This document shows, in pieces, positions 46,519-55,149 of a DNA stretch of 64,000 nt. The first letter of the stretch is position 1. Each line of letters starts with the position of its first letter. Made by a program: the position numbers and the translations under genes. The notes beneath the pieces are model-generated. The model was given only the letters and a program-made list of their open reading frames with translations. It searched no databases and was not told the origin of the DNA. Source of the DNA: Roseburia zhanii (lineage in GTDB: Bacteria > Bacillota > Clostridia > Lachnospirales > Lachnospiraceae); the NCBI RefSeq assembly GCF_014287635.1, contig NZ_JACOPH010000005.1, positions 62,001 to 126,000 of the forward strand, in the 5' to 3' direction.

Positions 46519-47398
46519 GAAAAAGAATATGCTATCAAAAAAAACAGCAAAACTACGTGGTTGGATACAGGCTGCAGCAACACTGCTGACTAATATCCAT
46601 ATTCCTAATTTATTTCAGGGTAAAATATATCAGGGAAATGCTAAAACCGTATGCGTACCCGGACTAAACTGTTATTCCTGTCCTGCCGCAGCAGGAGCAT
46701 GTCCCATAGGTGCCTTTCAGGCAGTGATCGGATCATCCAAATTTAAATTTTCATACTACATAACCGGATTTTTTATCTTATTCGGTGTGACACTCGGAAG
46801 ATTTATATGTGGTTTCTTGTGCCCATTTGGATGGTTTCAGGATCTGCTTCATAAGATCCCGGGAAAGAAATTTTCCACAGCCAGGCTAAAACCGCTTAGA
46901 TATCTGAAATATATCATTCTTATTGTTTTCGTTATACTTCTACCGATGCTGGCCACGAACTCCATAGGAATGGGAGATCCGTTCTTCTGTAAATATATTT
47001 GTCCACAAGGTGTTTTAGAGGGTGCTATACCACTCTCTATCGGAAATGCTGCTATCCGTTCGGCTCTGGGAAAGCTTTTTTCTTTCAAATGTATTATTTT
47101 AATTTCAGTAGTTGTTCTAAGTATTTTATTTTACAGGCCATTCTGTAAATGGATCTGTCCTCTTGGAGCAGTCTACTCATTATTTAATAAGGTCAGCCTT
47201 CTCAATATTACAGTTGATAACAGTAAATGTGTCGGATGTGGCAAATGTTCCGAAGTATGTAAGATGGATGTCGATGTGCGCAAGACCCCGGATCATCCGG
47301 AATGCATACGGTGCGGAGCCTGTATAAAGGCTTGTCCAAAGGATGCAGTCTGCTATCAGTTTATGGGAAGATCCTGTCAAAAGCAGGACAACCGATAA
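46502..47398 (+). CDS. NapH/NosR-like 4Fe-4S membrane protein
   Basis: A 298-residue polytopic membrane protein. About four to five hydrophobic segments include YYITGFFILFGVTLGRFICGF. Paired Cys motifs CGFLCPFGWFQDLLHK and CKWICPLGAVYSLF mark the NapH/YccM family. Two C-terminal ferredoxin motifs follow, CVGCGKCSEVCKMD and CIRCGACIKACPKD. It probably moves electrons across the membrane. The start is uncertain: GTG at 46502, TTG at 46511 or ATG at 46529. It overlaps the CXXC peptide gene. Confidence 0.9.
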   Translation: MSELDKKKNMLSKKTAKLRGWIQAAATLLTNIHIPNLFQGKIYQGNAKTVCVPGLNCYSCPAAAGACPIGAFQAVIGSSKFKFSYYITGFFILFGVTLGRFICGFLCPFGWFQDLLHKIPGKKFSTARLKPLRYLKYIILIVFVILLPMLATNSIGMGDPFFCKYICPQGVLEGAIPLSIGNAAIRSALGKLFSFKCIILISVVVLSILFYRPFCKWICPLGAVYSLFNKVSLLNITVDNSKCVGCGKCSEVCKMDVDVRKTPDHPECIRCGACIKACPKDAVCYQFMGRSCQKQDNR

Positions 47399-47445
47399 CA
47401 TTTTAACTTATTACATAATCATTATTTTAAAAGGAGCGATTACTT

Positions 47446-48342
47446 ATGAAAACAAAATTATCATTTATTTCTATTCTTACACTTTGTATAACATTATCAC
47501 TTACAGCATGCGGCGGAAAACAAACTGCCGCAACAGATCCTAAGGATACGCAGACTACAACCGCCACAGAGGCATCTGATTCCAGACTGGATGATTTATA
47601 TCAGCAGGAAAATCAGCTTTTTGCAGACCACGCTGATGCATGGAACAAGGTGTTTGCCATGATGGATAAAAGTGATGCTGATCCAAACGGAAATTATGCT
47701 GATTATCTTGCTGATACTGTAGAATCAAACAAAACTTCATTTACAGATGATGAACTGAAAACACTCACTGAGGATATTGAGAGTATACGAAAAATCGATG
47801 AAGAGATAGCAGAGATTGAACAGAAAAACTCATTATCAGACAACAGCAGCCAGAAAGATAATTCCGAATCCGCATCTGTATTCAGCAATTTTTCCGGTCA
47901 GGATTTTGACGGTAATACGGTAGACAGCAGCCTTTTTTCCGGTAATGCAGTAACAGTCGTCAATTTCTGGTTCACCGGATGCAAGCCTTGTGTTGCTGAG
48001 TTATCCAAGCTTAACGAATTAAATGATACGATCAGATCAATGGGCGGAGAAGTAATCGGCATCAACACAGAAACTTTCGATGAAAATAAAGATGCTATAA
48101 AAGAAGCTGCCTCCGTTCTCGAAAGCCAGGGAGCAAAATACCGCAATATTTCCATTGACTCCTCCTCCGCTGCCGGTAAATATGCCTCAGAAATCATGGC
48201 ATTCCCTACAACGATATTAGTTGATAGAAACGGTAATATCGTAGGTGACCCAATGCTCGGTGGGATTGATAATAAGGATAATTACGACGCTCTGATGGAG
48301 CAGATCCAGTCCGTGATTGCTGCCGACAGCACAAATAAATAA
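47446..48342 (+). CDS. TlpA-like thiol-disulfide oxidoreductase lipoprotein
   Basis: A 298-residue lipoprotein. The signal peptide ends with lipobox SLTACGG. An acidic linker/helical region (about 25-140) contains a coiled-coil-like DIESIRKIDEEIAEIEQ. The thioredoxin-fold TlpA/AhpC-type domain (about 145-290) has the active site FTGCKPCVAEL and cis-Pro region AFPTTILVD. It acts outside the membrane to reduce disulfides or sulfoxide reductases. It follows the NapH-like gene by 47 nt and ends at a strong terminator. Confidence 0.92.
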   Translation: MKTKLSFISILTLCITLSLTACGGKQTAATDPKDTQTTTATEASDSRLDDLYQQENQLFADHADAWNKVFAMMDKSDADPNGNYADYLADTVESNKTSFTDDELKTLTEDIESIRKIDEEIAEIEQKNSLSDNSSQKDNSESASVFSNFSGQDFDGNTVDSSLFSGNAVTVVNFWFTGCKPCVAELSKLNELNDTIRSMGGEVIGINTETFDENKDAIKEAASVLESQGAKYRNISIDSSSAAGKYASEIMAFPTTILVDRNGNIVGDPMLGGIDNKDNYDALMEQIQSVIAADSTNK

Positions 48343-48351
48343 ACTGTATAT

Positions 48352-48388
48352 AAAAAAGCTCCTGTGCACTGCACAGAGAGCTTTTTTT
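48352..48388. terminator. Bidirectional terminator after tlpA-like gene
   Basis: AAAAAAGCTC-CTGTGC and GCACAG-GAGCTTTTTTT form a long hairpin with T-tracts on both strands, between two convergent genes. Confidence 0.9.
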
Positions 48389-48418
48389 GCTGCAACAGCG
48401 TAATACTCTTACAGCCTG

Positions 48419-49282
48419 TCAATGATTCTTTTTTAATGTTCCAACATATTCTCCGTTATTATATACAAATGGTCCGGCTTCTCCTTCTTCTCCAAAATAC
48501 TCAGACCGCTGCGAAAGGATACTTAGCAATTCATCCATATTATGCACCTTTACTGCCTGATATGGCTGTTCAAATGCAATCTTTTCTACAAAAAGATAAT
48601 AGTCACTGTACTTTATCAGTAAACCGGTATGTCCTACAAAAATAACATCAGAATCCGGATCATATATCGCTATGCTAAGAAGTGATATCCTGTCACTATC
48701 TATTTGGAATCCGTACTGCTCCCAGCTATCAGAAAATGTCCTTTCAGGATGTTTATCATCTGTAACACTCTTTTCTCCATATAGTGTAGTAAACATATCC
48801 TTATTCCGCTTTATGATCTCATATCTGTCTGCATTGTCTATCGCTTCTGTATCAAACATTAAATACGTGCCGCTATAACCGGCTTCTGTTGTTTGTGCCC
48901 AAAGGAGTCCATCCAACAGGAGAAAAGCTGTCATTCTGCAGTCGGCATCTGAATAGTCATGCTTTGTTTCCCAGCCATCCATACATTTACCGATATCTGC
49001 TTTCATCTTCTCCGGATCTGACCAGCTATCCTTTAGTTCTGCATTCTTCCCTGCAGAGTCTGCAAAATCAGCCACCCATTCCTGAAATATATCCACATTC
49101 GAAACACCTGCTGAACGAAGTTCTTTGCAGATTTCTGTAATCGTATTGTTTCCTCCCATATAAGTTGCAACCGGCAGTTTCTGTTTCTTCAGTGATCCTG
49201 CGCATCCACCCAGCATCATAGAAGAACAAAACACACATGCAGCTAATACAATAACTGCATATCTTTTATTTTGTCTTTTCAA
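48419..49282 (-). CDS. DUF4300-like lipoprotein
   Basis: A lipoprotein of about 287 residues. A TTG at 49282 (MKRQNKRYAV) has GGAGAGG 9 nt upstream; an ATG at 49300 is the alternative. The signal peptide ends MMLGGCAG. The body resembles DUF4300 proteins: YMGGNNTITEICKEL, DADCRMTAFLL, DADRYEIIKRN-type blocks and the C-terminal VYNNGEYVGTLKK. Function is unknown. The gene overlaps the upstream small lipoprotein and ends at the shared terminator. Confidence 0.75.
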   Translation of the reverse strand: MKRQNKRYAVIVLAACVFCSSMMLGGCAGSLKKQKLPVATYMGGNNTITEICKELRSAGVSNVDIFQEWVADFADSAGKNAELKDSWSDPEKMKADIGKCMDGWETKHDYSDADCRMTAFLLLDGLLWAQTTEAGYSGTYLMFDTEAIDNADRYEIIKRNKDMFTTLYGEKSVTDDKHPERTFSDSWEQYGFQIDSDRISLLSIAIYDPDSDVIFVGHTGLLIKYSDYYLFVEKIAFEQPYQAVKVHNMDELLSILSQRSEYFGEEGEAGPFVYNNGEYVGTLKKNH

Positions 49283-49628
49283 CAGATATGACCTCTCCAT
49301 TAAATGGATCTACTTCAGAAATTGTTCCTGTATATTTTACAGTCACAGTATCTCCGTTGCTGACATCTTCTAATCCATCCGGCTTTTCTTCAAATGTAAA
49401 ACTATATGGCGTATCCTTATCGTCCGTGATAACAAACTGGAAGTCCTTAATCTCGTCAATTGTTCCAGTCATCTCCTTTTCTGTTTTAGCATCTTCCTTC
49501 TCAGGTGCTTCGGTGACACTTGTTGTAACATTCTCCTGGGCTGTATCTTTATTTCCACAACCTCCGAGCAATCCGGCACCAATCATCATACTCATTACTA
49601 TCGTGATCATTTTCTTTTTCATTTTCAT
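49266..49628 (-). CDS. Small lipoprotein, unknown function
   Basis: A 120-residue protein with signal peptide and lipobox GLLGGCGN. A Thr/Glu-rich linker (25-52) precedes a beta-rich domain of about 65 residues (EMTGTIDEIKDFQFVITDD, NGDTVTVKYTG) of OB-fold character. No named family was recognised. It overlaps the DUF4300-like gene and is probably co-translated with it. Confidence 0.75.
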   Translation of the reverse strand: MKMKKKMITIVMSMMIGAGLLGGCGNKDTAQENVTTSVTEAPEKEDAKTEKEMTGTIDEIKDFQFVITDDKDTPYSFTFEEKPDGLEDVSNGDTVTVKYTGTISEVDPFNGEVISVEKTK

Positions 49629-49771
49629 TTTCCTTCTTTCATTTAATTTAGTACTCTCTTGTACTTTGTTCAGAATACCTCACTGCTTATCCCATGTAAA
49701 TAGCATAACAGCAAACTTAAAGAAATCTTTATTTTTTCATAAGATGTGTTTCCTTTTACCTGAAACTTCAC

Positions 49772-50254
49772 CTAAAAGATCCCGGATATCCGAAGCAGCC
49801 AGTAAATGATCCCCAGCACCCACGAGCTAAAAATACCATATAATATCACAGGTCCTGCGATCGTAAAGATCTTACAGCCTATTCCAAAGACCTGTCCTTC
49901 TTTCTTAAATTCGATGGAAGGTGCCGCTACTGAATTTGCAAAGCCGGTGATCGGCACAAGTGCTCCTGCGCCTCCGAAAACAGCGATCTTCGGATATATA
50001 TTAAATCCTGTCAGAAGGACGCTTAAAAGTACCAGTATCAGACTGCACCAGCTCCCTGAAGTATCTTTATCCAGTCCGATATTCGCACAATAGGATAAAA
50101 TCCCCTGTCCGATCACGCAGATGATCCCGCCTGTCAAAAATGCTTTTGCCATATTTTTCGGCAGGGAATGGGTAGGCGTGACTTCTTTTACATATTCATT
50201 GTACGCCTTCTGTTCCTCTAATTTCTGTTTATCGATATTCTTTTTTTCCGCCAA
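49772..50254 (-). CDS. spoVAC: Stage V sporulation protein AC
   Basis: A 160-residue membrane protein, part of the spore inner-membrane SpoVA channel that moves dipicolinic acid. The TTG start at 50254 (MAEKKNIDKQ) has AGAGGGA upstream; the frame is open to 50320. Typical features are YNEYVKEVTPTHSLPKNMAKAF and about four TM segments including FLTGGIICVIGQGIL. spoVAD and spoVAE, which usually follow, are absent here; the next gene is an unrelated lipoprotein. Confidence 0.9.
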   Translation of the reverse strand: MAEKKNIDKQKLEEQKAYNEYVKEVTPTHSLPKNMAKAFLTGGIICVIGQGILSYCANIGLDKDTSGSWCSLILVLLSVLLTGFNIYPKIAVFGGAGALVPITGFANSVAAPSIEFKKEGQVFGIGCKIFTIAGPVILYGIFSSWVLGIIYWLLRISGIF

Positions 50255-50280
50255 TGGTTTTCCCTCTCTTCCTATATATA

Positions 50281-50601
50281 TCAAGATACCAGAAACATAT
50301 GCTCTTCGCGAAGCCCCCATAAAAGCAATTCTTTCATCTGCTCATCATATTCTTCTAATGCTTCATAGTTTGAAAGCATTTTTACCAGATATTTTTCTTT
50401 TTCATCTTCTCCTGAAAACGTCTTTAATTCCGGTGCGATCTTTTCTGCTAATTCCTGCGGTTTTATATCTTCTTCGATACCGATTCCACAGATCTTTCCA
50501 AACAGGCCTGCTGCATAATAAAACTCATAATTTCCGAGTAACACCGATGCCTGCATATTACATTTTATGATCACACTCTGCCTTGCGATTGAAGTTACCA
50601 T
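50281..50601 (-). CDS. Unknown protein inserted in the spoVA operon
   Basis: A protein of about 106 residues (start at 50601, MVTSIARQSV, after AGAGGG/AAGG). It has no signal peptide. Contents are an N-terminal beta-rich part with VLLGNYEFYYAAGLFGKICG and an acidic helical C-terminus. No family was recognised. It lies between spoVAB (87 nt) and spoVAC (26 nt) on the same strand, so it may be a forespore protein tied to the SpoVA channel. Confidence 0.7.
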   Translation of the reverse strand: MVTSIARQSVIIKCNMQASVLLGNYEFYYAAGLFGKICGIGIEEDIKPQELAEKIAPELKTFSGEDEKEKYLVKMLSNYEALEEYDEQMKELLLWGLREEHMFLVS

Positions 50602-50688
50602 ATCCTTATCCCTCTTTTGTCCTGTCAAAAATCTGATTTTATGCCCTTTATTGTACTCTGCCTGCCATTTTCCGTCAAATACATATTT

Positions 50689-51117
50689 TTAGGAGTTTCC
50701 CATCCGATGATAAAAATAATAAATCCCACCTGCTGCCTTTCCTGCTGCCATTGCTGTGATCACCCATGCCATACCTGTTTTTAAGTTCATGCGGCGGAAC
50801 ATGATCGGAAATACATCCATGATCTCTGCTAATGCCATGACAAGACAGCCTACCTGTATGCCGCAGCACAACCCATATAATATGAGAAACGGACTTCCTA
50901 ACGGAATCCTTAAATCTGTAAATACCGTAACGATATTTCCAAAGATCCCACCCGCAATGATCATATTTTCATACCGGATCACCTGATCTGCGGTATTGCT
51001 CTTGCCGATGATCCTCGGCATGATCCGAAGTGTGACAACTAAGGCAAATGTTCCGGCTGATACGGCAAGTCCACTGGTCAGTCCGGTCAGTCCTAATAAC
51101 AAATGCTTACTCCACAT
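50689..51117 (-). CDS. spoVAB: Stage V sporulation protein AB
   Basis: A 142-residue polytopic membrane protein (start at 51117, MWSKHLLLGL, after GAGGGGG). It resembles SpoVAB, with GLAVSAGTFALVVTLRIMPRI, GGIFGNIVTVF and a C-terminal AAGKAAGGIYYF. It overlaps spoVAA by 11 nt. It belongs to the SpoVA set acting in dipicolinic-acid transport in the forespore membrane. Confidence 0.88.
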   Translation of the reverse strand: MWSKHLLLGLTGLTSGLAVSAGTFALVVTLRIMPRIIGKSNTADQVIRYENMIIAGGIFGNIVTVFTDLRIPLGSPFLILYGLCCGIQVGCLVMALAEIMDVFPIMFRRMNLKTGMAWVITAMAAGKAAGGIYYFYHRMGNS

Positions 51118-51754
51118 CGATTTCTTTTCCCCCTCTTGAAGCATTTTCAATAAAGGTCATATCTACATCCTGTTCATATTTCCGAAGCTGTACCTGGATC
51201 GGAGTCGGGTCCGGTGTGATCTTCTTTTTGCCAAAATGATTAAAAAAGACCATGATGCCAATCGCAAGTCCGATGCAGTAACTGACCTCTAACTCTGTCA
51301 TGCCATCGGATTTTACTCCGGTCACCTGATAATAAAACGTTTTAAATAATTCCGTGATCCCGATATCATTATTAAATGACATGATCGTAAATGCTGCCCC
51401 GAAAAATATCAATACACAAAGTACGATAATTTTTACGTTTATCCAGCCTCTTTTGGGACTTTCTTTGGTATATTCTATGATAAAATCTTTTTCACCCTGA
51501 TTTTCCACTTCTGCATGCGGATAGTCTTTTTGGATCAGCGAAATAATCTCTAATATCGAAAAGATCTTTCTCTGTATCTTTTTGTCCGTCTTAGATTCCG
51601 GCAGAAAGCTGTATACTTTTTTCTGTTTTAACTGTCGTACCATGGCTTCATTTGAACTTGTGATCGATGCAATATCCGAAAGTGTTACATTCCGGTCATG
51701 TACTAAGACGTTCTGATCGATCTTTATATAAATCGTTTCGTCGTTTGCACTCAT
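51107..51754 (-). CDS. spoVAA: Stage V sporulation protein AA
   Basis: A 215-residue SpoVAA: a soluble N-terminal part (about 1-105, YIKIDQNVLVHDRNVTLSDIASI) followed by two TM segments (about 109-127 and 157-173). The ATG overlaps the stop codon of a 51-residue upstream gene in an ATGA arrangement. It is the second gene of the operon from the sigma-G-like promoter. Confidence 0.9.
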   Translation of the reverse strand: MSANDETIYIKIDQNVLVHDRNVTLSDIASITSSNEAMVRQLKQKKVYSFLPESKTDKKIQRKIFSILEIISLIQKDYPHAEVENQGEKDFIIEYTKESPKRGWINVKIIVLCVLIFFGAAFTIMSFNNDIGITELFKTFYYQVTGVKSDGMTELEVSYCIGLAIGIMVFFNHFGKKKITPDPTPIQVQLRKYEQDVDMTFIENASRGGKEIDVE

Positions 51755-51906
51755 GCCACTTCACCTCTGGTCATTTCATTTAAGACAAATGTCCCATCTT
51801 CCGGCTGGGTATTCTGATTTTTCGTAAAACTGTAATACCAGATACCAAAACCTATGGCAATTCCAATGACTACAAACAGACAGACTCTGTAAATCTTCCG
51901 GTTCAT
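51751..51906 (-). CDS. 51-residue membrane peptide heading the spoVA operon
   Basis: A short gene starting at 51906 after GGAAGTGAG. The product begins MNRKIYRVCLF, has one TM helix (about 6-25) and a polar tail ending EMTRGEVA. Its stop overlaps the spoVAA start (ATGA), implying coupled translation. No family was recognised. Confidence 0.75.
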   Translation of the reverse strand: MNRKIYRVCLFVVIGIAIGFGIWYYSFTKNQNTQPEDGTFVLNEMTRGEVA

Positions 51907-51974
51907 ACGACTCACTTCCTTTTCCGATTGTTTTTGTAATACTTATGCTTGCAATTTTCAAATTTCAATGTGAG

Positions 51975-52004
51975 TAGTATGCATCTTTTTCTAAAAAGTA
52001 TGCA
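51975..52004 (-). promoter_or_regulatory. Sigma-G/F-like sporulation promoter
   Basis: On the minus strand TGCATA (51999-52004), a 17-bp spacer and CATACTA (51975-51981) match the forespore sigma-G/F consensus. They lie about 70 bp upstream of the first spoVA-operon gene. Confidence 0.65.
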
Positions 52005-52010
52005 AAATAA

Positions 52011-52050
52011 AAAAAGACCGCGAAAGAATTTCTTCTCCCATGATCTTTTT
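52011..52050 (-). terminator. Terminator after ribU-like gene
   Basis: AAAAAAAGA and TCTTTTTTT form the outer stem around an inner GAA/TTC-rich hairpin, directly downstream of the ECF gene on the minus strand. Confidence 0.6.
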
Positions 52051-52056
52051 TTGTAC

Positions 52057-52665
52057 TTATCTCTGTTTCCCTTTTAAAACCGGTGAAATATGTTTATAGA
52101 TCAAAAATGTGATGACCACACTGATCATTCCCTTTAGAAATGTAAATGGCATATTAAATACGATCAGACATTCTAACAGACCATTGACTCCCGGAAAGAT
52201 TGCCTGATACATAGCAATGATCTCATCCATCGGCAAAAACGCCGTATAAAACGGATACATCACAAAATAATTCGATACCACACTGATCAGTGCCATCAGA
52301 ACCGCTCCGGTCAATGATCCGATGATCGCTGTTTTTCTGCTCTTTTTTCTCTTATAAATAAATCCTGCCGGTAATACAAAGGCAGCTCCTAATACAAAAT
52401 TGGAAAGTTCCCCTACTCCGCCTGTCGTTGTGATCAGAACATGAAGGAGATTTTTTACCAGACACACCAGCACTCCGCACAGCGGTCCCATTGAAAATGC
52501 TCCGATCAATGCCGGAAGCTCTGATAGATCAAGTTTTACAAATGCCGGCATAAATGGCACTGAGAACTCAAAAAACATTAAAATAAATGCTACAGCTGAC
52601 AACATGGCTGTTACTGCCATATAACGTATATTCACAGGCTTTTGTATTGTATGCTCGTTCATCAT
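52057..52665 (-). CDS. ECF transporter S component, RibU-like
   Basis: A 202-residue integral membrane protein with about six TM segments. It resembles RibU riboflavin-binding S components, most clearly in FVKLDLSELPALIGAFSMGP and LVKNLLHVLITTTGGVGELSNF. It captures the vitamin and works with a shared EcfA/A'/T module encoded elsewhere. It lies 12 nt after tex, so no room exists for its own riboswitch; a role in riboflavin uptake is inferred from the motif. Confidence 0.87.
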   Translation of the reverse strand: MMNEHTIQKPVNIRYMAVTAMLSAVAFILMFFEFSVPFMPAFVKLDLSELPALIGAFSMGPLCGVLVCLVKNLLHVLITTTGGVGELSNFVLGAAFVLPAGFIYKRKKSRKTAIIGSLTGAVLMALISVVSNYFVMYPFYTAFLPMDEIIAMYQAIFPGVNGLLECLIVFNMPFTFLKGMISVVITFLIYKHISPVLKGKQR

Positions 52666-52677
52666 ATCTTCCTTTCT

Positions 52678-54825
52678 TTATCCGTTCAGTTTCATCGTAA
52701 GCTGGATCCTCTGCTTTTTCAGATCAACACTCATTACTTTGACTTCCACAATATCTCCAACACTGACAACTTCTAACGGATGCTTGATATATTTATCACT
52801 CATCTGTGAAATATGGACCAGTCCGTCCTGATGTACACCGATATCGACAAATGCCCCAAAGTCAATGACATTACGCACTGTTCCTTTTAAAACCATTCCC
52901 GGTGTTAAATCTTTCATTTCTAATACATCGCTGCGCAGGATCGGTTTTGGCATATCTTCTCTTGGGTCTCTTGCAGGCTTTTCTAATTCTTTTACGATAT
53001 CTTCTAACGTCAGCTCCCCTACTTCAAGTTCTGCTGCAAGTTTCTTCATATCCGTGATCTTTTTTGAAATACCTTTTAAATTTCCCTCTCTGATATCTGC
53101 CGGTATATAACCGGTCTTTTCTAACAGACGTTCGGCTGCATCGTAACTTTCCGGGTGGACGCTTGTAGCATCTAACGGATTTTTTCCATCTGTGATCCGC
53201 ATAAAACCTGCACACTGTTCATAGGCTTTCGGTCCTAATTTTGCCACTTTTAAAAGCTGGGAACGGGAAGTAAACCTGCCGTTTTCTTCACGGTATGCCA
53301 CAATATTTTTTGCAATAGCCTTGCTGATACCGGAAATATATTCTAACAGGGATGCTGATGCCGTATTTAAGTCCACACCTACTTTATTTACGCAGTCCTC
53401 AACGACACCGCCTAATGCTTCGCCTAACTTCTTCTGGTTCATATCATGCTGGTACTGACCGACACCGATCGATTTTGGATCGATCTTTACTAATTCTGCC
53501 AATGGATCCTGCAAACGTCGTGCGATCGATGCTGCGCTTCGCTGTCCGACATCAAAATTCGGGAATTCTTCGGTAGCAAGTTTACTTGCCGAATATACCG
53601 ACGCTCCGGCTTCATTGACAATCACGTACTGTACTTTCTGCGGGATTTCCTTTAACAGATCCACGATAACCATTTCTGATTCCCTTGATGCCGTACCATT
53701 TCCGACGGAAATCAGGGTGATGTTATATTTCTCGATCAGACGTTTTAAGATCTTTTTTGATTCTTCTACCTTATTCTGCGGTGCAGTCGGAAAGATTACA
53801 ACGGTATCTAAGACTTTTCCGGTCGCATCGACAACTGCTAATTTACATCCTGTCCGAAAAGCCGGATCCCAGCCAAGCACTGTCTGGTTTACGATCGGAG
53901 GCTGCATCAGTAACTGTTCTAAATTCTTGCCAAATACCTTGATCGCACCATCTTCCGCTTTTTCTGTCAGATCATTGCGGATCTCACGCTCGATCGCCGG
54001 AGCGATCAGACGTTTATAACTGTCTGCGATCACATCTTTTAATACCGGCGTTGTATAAGGGTTGTCCCTGCTTATGACTTTCTTTTCTAAATAACGGAGA
54101 ATATCTTCTTCCGGTGCTTCGATCTTAACCGTCAGGATCTTTTCTGCTTCTCCACGGTTTAATGCCAGCACACGATGTCCGGCTAATTTTGCCAATGCAT
54201 CATCAAATTCATAATACATTTCATAAACAGATTCTGCTTCTTTATCTTTTGCCGTAGATGTGATCCTGCCTTTTTTCATGGTCAGTGTACGGATATACAT
54301 TCTGTAATCTGCTTCATCGGAAATAAATTCTGCAATGATATCTTTTGCCCCTTCAATGGCTTCTTCTGCTGTATTGACTTCTTTTTCTGCATTGATATAT
54401 TCTTCTGCTGTCACTTCAAGCGGCTGGTCTGTCATCTGCAAAGAAATGATATTTGCAAGCGGCTCTAAACCTTTTTCTTTTGCAATGGTTGCTCTTGTCC
54501 TGCGCTTTGGACGGTATGGACGATAGAGATCGTCTACCACTACCATGGTTTCGGCTGCTAAGATCTGCGCCTTTAAGTCCTCTGTCAGTTTGCCTTGTTC
54601 TTCTATACTGTTTATTACCTGTTCTTTTTTCTCCTCTAAATTTCTCAGGTAATTTAATCTGTCATATAAATTACGGAGTACTTCATCGTTCAATGCTCCG
54701 GTTGCTTCTTTTCTGTATCTTGCGATAAATGGGATCGTATTTCCCTCATCGATCAACTTTACAGCTGCTTCTGCCTGCTGCTTTTTTATTCCTAATTCTT
54801 CTGCAAGTACTGCAATGATCTCCAT
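52678..54825 (-). CDS. tex: Tex family RNA-binding transcription accessory protein
   Basis: A 715-residue Tex protein. Order: N-terminal helical region with FIARYRKEATGALNDEVLRNL; YqgF-like core (GWDPAFRTGCKLAVVD); helix-hairpin-helix region (VGVDLNTASASLLEYISGIS); and S1 RNA-binding domain at the C-terminus (about 640-712, GTVRNVIDFGAFVDIGVHQDGLVHISQ). GAAGGGAAG precedes the ATG. It binds nucleic acids and affects transcription. It is co-directional with ribU-like. Confidence 0.96.
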   Translation of the reverse strand: MEIIAVLAEELGIKKQQAEAAVKLIDEGNTIPFIARYRKEATGALNDEVLRNLYDRLNYLRNLEEKKEQVINSIEEQGKLTEDLKAQILAAETMVVVDDLYRPYRPKRRTRATIAKEKGLEPLANIISLQMTDQPLEVTAEEYINAEKEVNTAEEAIEGAKDIIAEFISDEADYRMYIRTLTMKKGRITSTAKDKEAESVYEMYYEFDDALAKLAGHRVLALNRGEAEKILTVKIEAPEEDILRYLEKKVISRDNPYTTPVLKDVIADSYKRLIAPAIEREIRNDLTEKAEDGAIKVFGKNLEQLLMQPPIVNQTVLGWDPAFRTGCKLAVVDATGKVLDTVVIFPTAPQNKVEESKKILKRLIEKYNITLISVGNGTASRESEMVIVDLLKEIPQKVQYVIVNEAGASVYSASKLATEEFPNFDVGQRSAASIARRLQDPLAELVKIDPKSIGVGQYQHDMNQKKLGEALGGVVEDCVNKVGVDLNTASASLLEYISGISKAIAKNIVAYREENGRFTSRSQLLKVAKLGPKAYEQCAGFMRITDGKNPLDATSVHPESYDAAERLLEKTGYIPADIREGNLKGISKKITDMKKLAAELEVGELTLEDIVKELEKPARDPREDMPKPILRSDVLEMKDLTPGMVLKGTVRNVIDFGAFVDIGVHQDGLVHISQMSDKYIKHPLEVVSVGDIVEVKVMSVDLKKQRIQLTMKLNG

Positions 54826-54962
54826 ATACTTCTTCCCTTCTGTGCTTCTGCTTCATATGGGACTTATTATAGCGAATTTACAGGGAGGCTTCAAGTGTTT
54901 CTTTTGTTGACTGCATCGACTTCATTGAGCCTGTGTCCCACTACTTTATCGGAAACTGTCAT

Positions 54963-55014
54963 AGCGGTATACGTAATGTTATGTTATATTACGCAGTTCA
55001 AAAGTGATACCGCT
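54963..55014. repeat. Two-stem inverted repeat in the tex/SOD-remnant gap
   Basis: Outer arms AGCGGTAT/ATACCGCT enclose inner arms CGTAAT/ATTACG. It sits in the 324-bp gap 54826-55149, where no gene, promoter or other strong feature is visible. It may be a relic element or a structured RNA. Confidence 0.5.
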
Positions 55015-55149
55015 TTCGTGCATATGTCACCATCTGACTAGATACACACAAAAGCTGTTTAGTAAAAATGATCGTTAAGATGTGAACATTCTCCGATAAT
55101 CTACTTACATATATGATGGCACGGTTAAGGAACATCAATGGCTCAATCC

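Noticed and set aside
52666..52677. FMN riboswitch controlling the RibU-like gene
   Set aside because: Only 12 nt separate it from tex, so no aptamer can fit there.
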